Assembly (NCBI GenBank): GCA_949825045.1 | Contig: OX463810.1 | Location: 36,342,201 to 36,406,200 of the forward strand | Length of the DNA: 64,000 nucleotides | Reading direction: 5' to 3' | Origin: Argyresthia goedartella | Taxonomy: Eukaryota; Arthropoda; Insecta; Lepidoptera; Argyresthiidae | Shown here: positions 43,322-54,600 of the stretch, in pieces | How positions within the stretch are numbered: position 1 is the first letter of the stretch | How the letters are laid out: every line of letters begins with the position of its first letter | The notes under the pieces: generated by a model | Database searches by the model: none | Seen by the model: only the letters and a program-made list of their open reading frames with translations | What the model was told of the DNA's origin: nothing | Program-made: the position numbers and the translations under genes

Positions 43322-44977
43322 CTGGAACAAACAACACTATGCTACGACCGTTGATACTATACGACTGTACATATACCAAGATTCTAGGGTTTTTTCACCA
43401 CAGCCGTGATAAGAATCAAGGTTGACTTCTGAAGCAGAGCCTCAACAGGCATATTCAGGGTCAAACAGTAAGGATTGGCAGTTTCGTAGACCTACCTACT
43501 ACCTGAGTGTGTGCTATTGCCAAGCCACACTTTTTGGGCCATTTGAATATCGGGGTTAAATTTTAATTATTTTCTATTCCTATCGAACTTGGCTCCCTTT
43601 TACACAGTCATGACACTTTTGATGAGATCATTATCCAGAGTGTCCCGTAACTCAACGTCAAGCGAGTAGCAAGTGGTAAGCCTGCGTACACAGGGACTGG
43701 CGGAAATTATAATAAAGGCTTCACTGACAGGATTATTGTAAAAAATAGGTACCCTGTCAAACATTTCTATATTTCTAGTAACTTTAACAACGAATCAACA
43801 CTAAACCAAGTGGCATATCTAGTTATTTTTTGACATCTTTGTCAGTTTAGTGACTTAACTATTTTTTTTAACTGACCGAGCGAGCGAAGCGATTTATGAG
43901 CCCTGTTTCTCCTCTACATGCCGCATTTCTGAACTGATTCTCGTGATTTTTTGTGAGCTGGTTTGATAATTAAATAGTTTTTATTGTCGATTCAGTACTA
44001 AAGACCGCCGTCGTTGCGCCATTGTGACTGAGCGGTCAATTTCTACCGGAATCGAGCCCCATGTCTACACGACACAATACATTAATAGTCTATTTTCTCG
44101 GTTAGTGTAACAGCTCTCAGATTTGTTTCTCGCCGTCAGAGATAATCCCGCACAATTCTTGTTTTATATTCAAAGATGTCCGCAGTTTTATGGTTCAGTA
44201 CGATGTGAATAAAACGAATAACATTCCCGGATATTGCGAGCGAATCGCCAGTTTTCCAAAGAGAAATACTACGCATTTATGCACGATCTCCACGAGGATC
44301 AAGAGGCGCTTAAAACCGTCGATATAAAAATTAGATCGTTTTAAGCACTAATTCCGAAACGGCTCGATTCAAGCGCTGTTATTCAGCTTCGAGCATAATT
44401 ACACGAGCAGTTCCAAAATAAATAACATCGGCCGAAGTCGAACTAATTAGTTACGGTTCAGTGGAGAATCGGTACCTCCGGCCGTAATGAAATTCCCGAA
44501 GCGGCCAGGCCCCTTCACCCCGCAGCACCCCCCCCTGCCCGTTCCTGCTTCCCCGCACCTCCTCGTAAACCTCACAGGGATAAAGTTGAAAACTATCTGT
44601 GACATAAAATTGGAAGCCCCGCTTAAACTGAACCGCCATAATCCTAAAGCGACGCTTATCCGCTTTCCGATTTATTAGGCATAAAAATCATAAATACTGC
44701 CGCCACTTGAAAGTAGGGAGATCGATTACGAGCCTTTTTTTCCGATCCCGGAATTTCGGGATTGACGAAAGCAATCCCGGGATCCCGGGGTTATCGAATC
44801 GATTTTCGAAATACTGACTGTGGCTGATATATCCCACAGGTCTTCAGTATGTTTTAAATCAAGTAATCTAAACGTTTTGACAATGTCCTGGGGATTTAGA
44901 TAATTAAATCTAAAATCTACCTTACTGACGCTAGCTAGTGCTGTTTTTAAAAGTCTCTACTTCATACGGAGGTGAAT
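43322..44977. other. Unique sequence; no gene seen
   Basis: About 43860-43990 (GACCGAGCGAGCGAAGCG, GGTTTGATAATTAAATAG) is the reverse complement of a piece at 15690-15800, a dispersed repeat. 44500-44560 is C-rich. No coding exon was recognised. Confidence 0.4.
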
Positions 44978-45244
44978 TTAGACGCTCTGTTGTGAGTGAG
45001 GGTATTTTGGCGAAGCAGTTCCGAAACCTCGAGCTTCCTCAGCGTTGGATTTAACAACATCATCACCTATCTTTAAGCAGAAATCACTGTCCCTTAATAT
45101 AACTTTACCAGTTTCACGGTTTATTGTTTGCCAAACCGTTTTCGTTCGATTATTTAAATTTTGTATTTTGTCTATCAATGTGTAAAGTTTTTGCTGTTCT
45201 ACAAACCAACTTGAAAGTTTTCGAATATTTTTTAACATAGTCAT
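44978..45244 (-). pseudogene. Non-LTR retrotransposon fragment, linker region before RT
   Basis: The minus-strand frame reads NNRTKTVWQTINRETGK, then DFCLKIGDDVVKSNAEEA. The T-W-IN-E-GK block followed by an L-I-D-V-A pattern is the linker between endonuclease and RT in CR1/Jockey-type polyproteins. No catalytic motif is included. Confidence 0.5.
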
Positions 45245-45324
45245 GAAATTTTCAATCTAAGTTTTAGTTTTTTTGTTCATAAAGGTTATTTAATTAATTA
45301 GTTAATTCCAAACGTAGCCCAGTC

Positions 45325-45450
45325 ATTCAATAAAGTTTTTAAATTAAGGAAATGTCAGTGACGACAACGACGGTAAATCTAAATTTAATAATTTAGATTT
45401 ACCGTCGTTGTCGTTACTGACATTTCCTTAATTTAAAAACTTTATTGAAT
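45325..45450. repeat. 126-bp foldback with 60-bp arms
   Basis: Left arm 45325-45384 and right arm 45391-45450 are reverse complements with a single mismatch, separated by 6 nt (TTAATA). Arms start ATTCAATAAAGTTTTTAAAT and carry GACGACAACGACGG next to the loop. No flanking target duplication was identified. Confidence 0.9.
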
Positions 45451-45938
45451 TCTGTTTGAATAATTTTGAAGAAGTCTGAATAGATTTTGTTCGGGTTTCG
45501 GGATTAAAATTCGGTACTGGCAAATTTGTATCTAAGTTTTTCGTATACGTCTCTAGTCTATGGGATGTAATAGGCCTTTAAAATGATGTATTAGTGCAAT
45601 CTTTACTAGCAATTGGGTTTTAAACTATTTGACCGCTGTGATCAGAAAGTAAGCAGTTTATTATAGTTTTACTTGTGTCACAAAAAATGTTACCGAAGGA
45701 AGTTTGGCAGGTAAGTGTAATTCTAGTCGGCTCTAGAAATGACATAAATAAAGTTATTTAAATAAAGTTTATATTCGTTGTTTCATTGTTGTATCTACAA
45801 GCAAAGCCACATTAAGATCGCTGCAAATAATTAACTTTTATTGTCAGTTTACTGAGGGCTTTCATAATTGTCTCAAATATTTCGACATTGGCCTTTAACT
45901 CAACACAGGACAGCTCTATTTGCCTTTCTTTAGTAAGT
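45451..45938. other. No gene seen
   Basis: AT-rich unique sequence; no repeat or coding signal recognised. Confidence 0.4.
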
Positions 45939-45939
45939 T

Positions 45940-46053
45940 TAACCTCTCAAAACCCGAGGGTAGTTGGGGCGGGATTTTGAACCTTATGCCATGGTAATAA
46001 AATGTTAATGTGAAAGGTGAGGTTAGTAAGCGCCGGTGGTATTCATGAGGTTA
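45940..46053. mobile_element. Short MITE-like element with TAACCTCT ends
   Basis: It begins TAACCTCTCAAAACCCGAGG then GTAGTTGGGGCGGG, contains GCCATGGTAATAAAAT, and ends ATGAGGTTA. A second copy lies at 63705-63806 with the same order of blocks and the inverted end AGAGGTTA. Confidence 0.6.
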
Positions 46054-48335
46054 AGATTTCCCTTCCGTTGTTTCACCTTATTATTACTTTTTACTAAGAT
46101 TAAAGAACCACCTTTACCTCCTTTGGTACGGAACCCTAAATGTGGAACTTGGCCGGTATTTTGTAACGAAAATAATTTTATGGTTAGGTTGTAATTTCAA
46201 AGAAGTGACAAAGAGCTGCAAATACACGTTGCAACGAAGATATGCCTGAAAATAATTAGTTGAAAACCGAAATTTCATCAAATTAAACGACTTTGCTTCA
46301 AACCCATGAGGTATCTTCAAAAAGTTCACTTGCAAATCGGGGTACCTAATTTCAGTTCAGTCTTTAAAAATCATTTATTGTGGCAGTGATGAAGCCTGGG
46401 AAGGAAGTCACTTGCGGCTTGTGTTTCTGAAGGCACGACTGACCTTACACCAAGAGAGATCTACCCCCTCCCCCCCTCCCCCCCCTCCCCCCCACCTCTT
46501 GGATGCCCGCAACCCCCTCTGACACCCGCGAGACGAGTATCATTTGCGAACGGACTAACGATGTCACATCGCCGAAACGTCTCAAGGATACAACGACCGG
46601 AAATGAATCTTTGCCAAACTTTGCCAATTTAAAAAGAAAACCAATTTATTTTTTCCTTCGTCGTTTACCGCCTGCTAAGCCTGGAATGAACAGTTTATCT
46701 CCAATCGATCATTGAAAATGCCGGCGAGACGGTAGGGTTGCGCTGTATTTCTGAGTCAAATCAATTTCCTCAATTCAGGATTACACAATATTTGGCTTCC
46801 GCACCAATCTAGAAAGTTCTATGCGAATGAGAACATCTCTGATTATTGAACTAGTATAAAGTAGTCTCATCCCCGCTGCACAATATGAAACATATTCGTT
46901 CCAACAAAGTAATTGCTGCCTCGCGGACCAAGTTTCAGTATACTCCCCCCCTCCCGCCTATCCCCGCCTCGCCTCATGTACCATTCCACCTGAGAAGTTC
47001 CCAGTTCGATGGAGTTTCGCTTTCTAAATGACTTCTGTTCTATGTAGTTCTGTGTTCTACGTTCTGTGCTGAAGCGAAACATCTAAAGTAAGTCGGATGG
47101 AGTTTTATTTTATTCGCGGGCTAGTTCTATTCCATCAGCTTCGTGAATAAAATGATTTTTTTTTCTTACTTTTTAGCGTATAACCCGCATAAAGTGCGGA
47201 CTGTTTAAAGTGGTGACCATTAAGCGTAGCTCATAAACTGTGGGGCCTTTATAGCATAAACGTTAGCCCACTCTCATAAACAATCTCTTTTATTTTGTCG
47301 GTATGCGTGTTCTAGGAAGAAGACTAAGTGAGAACGAATCGTACTAGTTTGTACGAAGTGACCGAATGTCATAAAATATGTGATATTTCTCAACGTCGGT
47401 CCTGCCTATTATTAAAAATGCCATACCTATAAAGGGTGTCCCACGGCTATGCCACATAAAGGGGAATTACCTTAAATATTGTAGATAGAACATTTTACTG
47501 AAAAAAGATTTTATTTTATTTACTAGTAGTGGTATTTTAACTGCATTCAAAGATTTTTGAATCGCCTGTGTTAACCGGGAATCGAACCCGTCAAATATGA
47601 AAAAAATATCGAAAGGCTTAATCATAAACATTATTTTGTGTAAGAAGCATAGCATAGAATGATGATAGTAAAGGAGCTTAAAAGGAAAACCAAAAAGTTG
47701 TATACCATAGTAATAGTAATACTACGGTAGTACTATTAGTTATTCTGTGGTAATACTTTGAATCAGTTAGACACGGAAAAGTCAGTGAAATAGTAGATAT
47801 ACACCAAGGGGATACAGCGCTGTTTTATGTCGTGGTCGCGGTGTGGAATCCGAAAAGTAACGAAGGACTCCAAATTTAAGTCCCGAGCGAAGCGAGGGAA
47901 TCAAGACTGAGTCTCGAGTACGGTGATGGGTTCAAGCGCGCTTGAGACAAAAACAACTTTATATACCAGGAGTTTACTCCCCTTTTTAGGGTTCCGTACA
48001 TAAAGGGTAAAACTGGACCCTATTACTAAGACTGTGCTGTCCGTCCCTCCGTATGTCACCAGGCTATTTCTCATGAACCGTGATAGTTAATTATATTTAA
48101 TTACAATATTGATTATGATCAGAATCGTAAATTAAATCTTCTACCCCTCTTAAACTTTCATCGCACGAAGAACTTGATGTTTCGCTCTCGGAATTTCCTA
48201 GTGAAACTATAAGTGAGTAAGTGAAATTTTATTTTTTTTGGGTTCTAGTTGAACATATTAACCCTCTTGTTCACGTGTCTTTCTCCAAACGTCGCTAAAC
48301 ATATCAAGAGTAGTAATAGAATCTGGTTCTGATTA
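46054..48335. other. Mostly unique; C-rich tract and an R2 piece
   Basis: 46462-46495 is a poly-C-rich tract. 47985-48065 (TTTTTAGGGTTCCGTACATA, GTCCGTCCCTCCGTATGTC) is an R2 5' fragment. 47570-47600 has a reversed B-box-like piece (AACCGGGAATCGAACCCG). No gene was recognised. Confidence 0.4.
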
Positions 48336-48725
48336 GGGTTCCGTGCCCGAAGGGTGCCAAGCGGCACCCTACTACTAACCCTCCGCTGTCCATCCGTCCA
48401 ACCGTCCGTCCGTCTGTCATCAGGCTGTATCTCATAAACCGTGGTAGTAAGACAGTTGAAATTTTCACAGATAATGTACTTTTGTTGCTGCTATAACAAA
48501 AAATACAAAAAAAATAATAAAATAGTATTTTTATCTGTAAACTATATACAAACTTATGAATGCATCTGGTTACGTACATAGAGTGTGAAAGTTGCCGGAC
48601 CAATAACTTTGTAAACATCATTTTGCTATGTAAAATCCAAATTATTCACTCCACACCATCTCTACCATTATACGGTGGTACGGACCCCTTTGAGCGTGAA
48701 TTCTACTCGCACTTGACCGCTTTTT
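48336..48725 (+). repeat. R2 repeat copy
   Basis: It starts TTAGGGTTCCGTGCCCGAAG then GGTGCCAAGCGGCACCC, contains CATCCGTCCAACCGTCCGTC and CTCATAAACCGTGGTAG, and ends GGTACGGACCCCTTTGAGCG then ACTCGCACTTGACCGCTTTT. The ends match those of the copy at 13757. A middle segment (48545-48640) also occurs inside 15400-15540. Confidence 0.65.
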
Positions 48726-49669
48726 TCACCATTTGCGAGACAATAAAAAGCAAGGCTACTAAAATCTGCATTTTATTAAAGTAAATTAAAAGTGAAAATT
48801 GATATTTGATAGAATGGTGCAATCGTGGAAAGATTGTAAAATTTTTCTTCTAACATAACTTAAAATAGCGTCAGCTTATAAACTTAATTTCCAAAACGGC
48901 ATAGCAGAGGCACAATTGTGTCTTTTTCCCTTTTCCCTTTTAGCCAGTTATTCAATACTACATTTTAATTTTATCTTTATAGAATCTTAACCCGTGCCCC
49001 GCCTCTGCCCCTGCCCCCGGTAGCTGGGCTGCGAGTATTTCAAGAAATTAAACTTTAAGATAATAACAATAAGAACTATAGGAAGTGAAGATCACATTAT
49101 TAACCAGCTGGTTATAATGGAATAAGACTCGGATAAAGACAAGGACTATTACAACTTGATTGACGTATGGTTTGAAAGATATATACTAGTAATATGGCTT
49201 TGTTGATTAGGTGGTGTGAACAATATCCTGAGCAAAGATTTTCCATAAAGTAAAGTTTCAGGGTCTTCATTTTATTTCCGATGCTGTTTCTAAGACAAAA
49301 ATTATCTTTATGATTTAGCCTTTCGATCGGTATCGAAAAATTACAGGATTATTTTATTAAAAAATGTGGCGGGTTCGATTCCCGATTAAAACAGGATAAT
49401 ATTATAATTCAGATATCGAATAAATCTTTGAATGCAGTTCAAATTGTTTTTAAAAATAAAATAAAGTATTTTTTCATAAAATTAAGTTTTTATCTACAAA
49501 TCTAAGGTACTATCCAGTCATGTGGCATAGCCGTGGTACACCCTGTATATACTGTTATGTCGTCGTAGTCCTGTATTGTTCATAAAAACGTGAAAGAGTA
49601 AGTAAGTAAACCATAAAGTTTAACTCCAATAATAGATCTAAATAAGCATGTATTTTACATTTTAATATT
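48726..49669. other. No gene seen
   Basis: About 48905-48960 carries the AGAGGCACAATTGTGTC and TAGCCAGTTATTCAATACT pieces of the repeat at 16800. The rest is AT-rich. Confidence 0.4.
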
Positions 49670-49895
49670 ACATTCACAAACAAACATTTACATACTGGCA
49701 CATACATTGCTTCTGGCCCCACACTAGGATACCCTGTGTCTTGAGAACCGGAAACAGCAACGCCACATACATACTAACATCCAAGATCTGGCGGTTTTTT
49801 ATTTTTTTTATCCTCAGCCGGGGCTCGAACCCAGACCTCTTGCATTTTAGGCAGAGCCACAACCGCACCTCCATAGAGGTCACCATGATCTCGAG
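49670..49895 (-). mobile_element. SINE-2 copy
   Basis: On the minus strand: head TGTGGCTCTGCCTAAAATGC, B box GGGTTCGAGCCCCGG, body TCTTGGATGTTAGTATG and TTTCCGGTTCTCAAGACAC, then CAGGGTATCCTAGTGTGG and tail TATGTAAATGTTTG. It aligns throughout with 18115-18335. Confidence 0.75.
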
Positions 49896-49910
49896 GACAA
49901 GGCTGACTCC

Positions 49911-50015
49911 AAATTCTGTGTAAATACCTACAAACATTCTGTGTACATTTACAAATTCTGTGTAAATACCTACAAACATTCTGTGTACATTTACAAATTC
50001 TGTGTAAATACCTAC
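49911..50015 (+). repeat. 42-bp minisatellite, two and a half units
   Basis: Units start at 49911, 49953 and 49995: AAATTCTGTGTAAATACC + TACAAACATTCTGTG + TACATTTAC. Units are identical where complete. Confidence 0.9.
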
Positions 50016-50464
50016 TTTTACTAACTTTTAATAATGCATTGCTGCGATACCAAGTTATCTTAAACTACACAAATCATGCTCAATATGCACAATGCCGGAT
50101 TTCTCTGCGCCCAATTATTTATGTAAAACAAACACTTGGAGCAGGTAACTGTTATAATTAGTAGCCATTACAGCCGTGAGAACTCGTGTCATAAAAATGT
50201 AAATGCAATTTGCTTAATCGCAGTATTAATGCTGTACTTTAAGGAAATTCATTGTTTTCTTTTCCCCGTAAACGGACCCATTTCACTCGATTCCGAGATA
50301 CCTTTAGCAACAATTAATGTAAGAGCTTATCCTTATTTTGAGCAGGATTCTCCATGAATATCAAAGGGAACCAAGTATATATCTCATTGAAAGATCACGA
50401 TTGTACAATTAAATTCCTGAGAGTTGGTCACTACCGCCGGCAGTGAACGCCGACTTTTGTTTTG
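50016..50464. other. No gene seen
   Basis: Unique AT-rich sequence between the minisatellite and an R1 copy. Confidence 0.4.
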
Positions 50465-50800
50465 AGAACCATTTAAATGTCCACCAAAATAATTTTGTCC
50501 TACCCAAAATGATCACCAAAAGTTGCAGAAAATATCAGGGCAAAATACTGCGGCAGCTTAGATGAAGGGTGAAGGGGGGTTCAGCAAAGCGAAGCCCCCT
50601 TTATCTTTCGTGTTAGGTTGAACCTGTAATAACAACAAAAAATACTTAAAACATAAACTTAAGTACACAAAACATAAAAAGAAGTTTGGTGATAATTTAT
50701 TCAAACACAATTTGGTGATCGTTTACTAATTCTGGCGGTCGTTTCTAATTTATTGGTAGTAAAACAGTTGCGTTTTTGGTGATCATTTAAACGCAAGCCT
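50465..50800 (-). repeat. R1 repeat copy
   Basis: Minus-strand R1 in good condition: AAAATGATCACCAAAAGTTG, GCAGAAAATATCAGGGC, GGTGAAGGGGGGTTCAGC, GAAGCCCCCTTTATC, TTCGTGTTAGGTTGAAC. It is flanked by TGGTGATCATTT motifs on the right and by CACCAAAATAATTTT on the left. Confidence 0.7.
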
Positions 50801-51463
50801 TTTGCCATCTTTTGCTTTCATATTTTATTTGATTGACACCTTGATGTCGAGACCCGCCATAGAGCCTCCAAGTCCACTCTACAAACTATCGCTTTTGGAG
50901 TCGCAGACCCCTACAAAGACGTGTCACAAATGCATTCGTCGTCGTGACGTCACTTCCGCTGATGAGTGTTTTCGCGCCAAACTATCAACTGTCAGTTTGA
51001 ACTCGCGGTTTTTGGCAACAAGACTGATTTTATTAAGCTTGTGGTCTATTTGACGGGATATGACAAGAAAATGACCGAAAATATAAAATCAATTCATGTT
51101 TTCTATTGGTACGTTGCTAAAGCACATTATTCTAATTTCATTTTTCACTAAGCTCGTGGTCTATTCGACGTGACTTACAAGAAAATGACAGCAAATATAA
51201 AATCAATGCACGTTTTCTATTGGTACTTTGCTTATGCACATATTTCTGAGTGCACATATAGATAAATAGCTAATATACTGTGTTATCGACTGACTGGTGA
51301 TGGCGGATAACAAACTGCCCCAAGTCACCATTTTACTCTTAACTGTATCTCGATTACGCATCGATCTTGATACCTTTGAAATGGAAATCGCATTCACTTT
51401 AAATGACAGTTCGTGTGGAATAGTCGCGTTGGCGAAACTTTTTTAAAACATCTATTGGAAAGT
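50801..51463. repeat. No gene; 115-bp tandem duplication at 51035-51250
   Basis: Two diverged units (starts 51035 and 51150) share AAGCTTGTGGTCTATT / AAGCTCGTGGTCTATT, ACAAGAAAATGAC, AATATAAAATCAAT and GTTTTCTATTGGTAC. The remainder has no feature. Confidence 0.6.
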
Positions 51464-51468
51464 GTTAT

Positions 51469-51585
51469 TGTAGTGTATGTACATAAGCTAGCTATAACTA
51501 GGTAGCCACCTCATACCACAGTGTACGTTGCGCCTCCAGTAATAAACGAGTTCTTGAAGCAGTTGGTCGTTTCTATTACGTATCA
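51469..51585 (+). mobile_element. 5' LTR of Ty3/Gypsy-type element (117 bp)
   Basis: It begins TGTAGTGTATGT and ends ATTACGTATCA, with TG...CA termini. It is identical to the 3' LTR at 55514-55630 over all 117 positions by eye. It is preceded by the 5-bp target duplication GTTAT (51464-51468), repeated after the 3' LTR (55631-55635). A primer-binding-site candidate, TGGCGAACGAG, starts at 51588; the matching tRNA was not assigned. An AATAAA hexamer (51541) within the LTR could serve polyadenylation. Confidence 0.92.
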
Positions 51586-51636
51586 TTTGGCGAACGAGTT
51601 TGTGAAACTACCCGCGCGTGTTAACAAAAATTTACA

Positions 51637-54600
51637 ATGTCGTTTTTGGGAAATATCTCAAATTTCGATCACAAATCCGGTGAATGGTCGATCTTCAAGG
51701 GTCGACTGTCGCAGTTTATAAAGCTAAACAAAATAGTGGACGATAATAAATGTGCTGTGTTAATTACACACCTATCTGAGGAGACGTACCGCTTGTTACG
51801 TAATCTCGTGTACCCGAAGGAAGTCGACGCGAGTACGTACGCTGAGCTGGTCCAAGCACTCGATACTCATTTCAAACCCAAGCAGGGTTCGTTTGTACAA
51901 AGAGCTCATTTCTACGGGGCAACAAGAGATCCAGGCGAAACCTTAGGAAACTGGGCGGCGCGGCTGAGAGGCTTGGCTTGCTATTGCGAGTTCGGCACCG
52001 CCTTGGAAATGGTCCTTCGGGATCGTTTCGTCCTTGGCCTGGGTGCAGGGCCCGTACGAGATAAACTTTTTGAGAAGAAAATGGATTTAACTTTCGCAAA
52101 CGCCCTGGAGATTGCGGAACAGGCTGAATGTGCGAGGGAGGCCAAGGCGATGGTTATCAGTGCAGCGGGCGTGGAGATCAAGCAGGAACCAATATACCGA
52201 GCGACGGGCGAGGCCGAGCGTCGCGCGGGACCTGGCTCCTACCCGCGCGCAATTGTCACCGCCGGCGCCGGGAGAAGTGACCAGCGCGAAAATGGCGATA
52301 ATTCCCGTTGTTCCGTGTGTGGTATGAAAAATCACACCAGTGAAAAGTGCCGATATCGCAATTATCGCTGTGAAAAGTGCCGTGTTAAAGGTCATCTAAA
52401 GCGAATGTGCAAAATTCGTGTTCACAATATTGATGCCGAGGAGGGTAGTTCTGATCCAGGTACCGGGGACTGCAAAGAATGCAGTTTATATAACATGAGG
52501 TATGAGAATTACGCTCCTATCACTGTATATGTAGATATAAATCGTAGTAGTTGTTGCATGGAGTTGGATTCAGGCTCAGGTATTTCTGTTATGTCGCAAA
52601 AATACTATTGCAACAATTTCCCTAATGAAACATTACAAAAATGTGCCATCAAAATGTGTGTTTATAACGGTCATAAAATAACACCGCTTGGCTGTTTTAA
52701 TGTAAATGTAAAATATCAAAATGAAACTAAGTCAATCAGATTTTATGTTATTCAAAATGGCGGGCCGCCACTCCTGGGGCGGGATTTTATGTCAAAATTT
52801 GGTATTGAATTTACATTAGTTAGAAACAACAAGTTAGTTTTAGATTATTATGAAGCCGAAATACAAAAATTGATGACCGAGTTCGCTGATCTATGGAAGG
52901 ATGGGTTAGGAACATTTAATAAATGTACAGTTACATTGAGGTTAAAAGAAAATACTAAGCCGAGGTTCTTTAAACCACGAACTGTGCCGTTCGCGCTCAA
53001 AGACAAGGTTGAGAGGGAGATTGAACGGTTAACGGGTTTAGGTATATTAGTGCCAGTTAATATTTCTGAATATGCGACGCCCATAGTACCGGTATTAAAA
53101 GAAAATGGCCAGGTAAAAATAGCAGGTGATTACTCGGTAACATTAAACAAAGATATGCATATAGATAAATATCCGATGCCGCGAATTGAGGAAGTCTTCG
53201 CGAGAATTGGCGGGGGTGAAAGATACACAAAGATAGACCTTAGTAACGCCTACAATCAATTTGTCCTAAGCGATGAGTCACAGGATCTCACCACCATCAA
53301 TACCTCGCGCGGGCTTTTCAAATATACGCGCCTTGTGTACGAGCTGGCGGGAGAGCGGGTGCTGGCACACTTCGAGCCTGGTGCGCGCCTCGTGCTCACC
53401 GTGGACGCGAGCCCCAGCGGGTTGGGCGCCGTGCTGGCGCAGGGAGACGAGGGCCGTGAACAACCCCTCGCCTTCGCATCGAGGACTCTCTCTGCTAGCG
53501 AAAGAAATTATAGCCAAATTCACAAGGAGGCCGCGGCTATCATTTTTGGTGTGAAACATTTCCACCAATACTTATACGGCCGGGAAGTACCATTCGTACT
53601 CCAAACCGACCATAGACCTCTGTTGGCCATTTTTGGAAAAAAGAGCGGAGTTTCTGTAATGGCAGCCTCACGTCTACAGAGATATGCTATTTTCCTATCC
53701 GCTTATAATTATGAAATAAAATATTTAACTGGTGAAAATAATGTAGTAGCTGATTATTTCTCGAGAGCGGCTGTAAGTAATACTACGGAGCCAGATAGTT
53801 TCGAAGGCGGTACATATTTGAATTTCATGAGTGATGAGATGATGCCGGTATCGTTTGTTGATATAAAAGAGGCAACTTCGTGTGACAGAGTACTGCAAAC
53901 AGTCATTAAATACATGCGTAATGGATGGCCACGCAAAATCAATTGCAAAGAAATAATGCCGTATTTTAAATGCCAAAGTGATTTAGAGATAGAAAAGGGT
54001 TGTCTTCTGCGCGGCCATAGAATTATTATACCGCACGTATTTAGAGACAGAATGATAAGAGAATTGCATAAGGCACATTTGGGCGTAGTAAAGACTAAAA
54101 GTCTGGCGCGAAGCAAGATGTGGTGGCCCGGCATCGACGCGGCGATCTCGCTTGCAGTGCTTGGCTGCAGCAGCTGCAGTGCGCTGCGAGCCGCGCCCCC
54201 GCGAGCACCCGACGCGCCCTGGCCGCCGGCGCGCGCGCCGTGGGAGCGCGTACACATCGATTATATGCAACTTGCCCAACGCGTCTATCTCGTTCTAGTC
54301 GATAGTTATACTAAATGGATAGAGTGTATACACATGTGCAGTGATTTAACTACTAAATCTCTTATACAAAAGTTAAAATACCTATTTTGTACTTTTGGAT
54401 TGCCTCGCGTTATCGTATCTGACAATGACCCTAAAATATCCAACGATGAGTTTTTGCAATTTTGCAAAATGAACGGCATAAAACATGTAACATCGCCAAT
54501 CTATCACCCATGTAGCAACGGACAGGCCGAGAATTCTGTTAAAAATTGTAAAAAGATGTTAAAATGCATTTTGTTAGATAATGCAAATGTTACATTAGCA

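Noticed and set aside
44740..44795. Repeated CCCGGGATCCCGGG-like string as a regulatory site
   Set aside because: Short, simple and self-complementary by composition; no second line of evidence.
49799..49890. tRNA gene on the minus strand
   Set aside because: Head of a SINE-2 copy; the same body follows as at 18115.
51872..52395. Minus-strand ORFs inside the LTR element
   Set aside because: Antisense shadows of the gag-pol frame.
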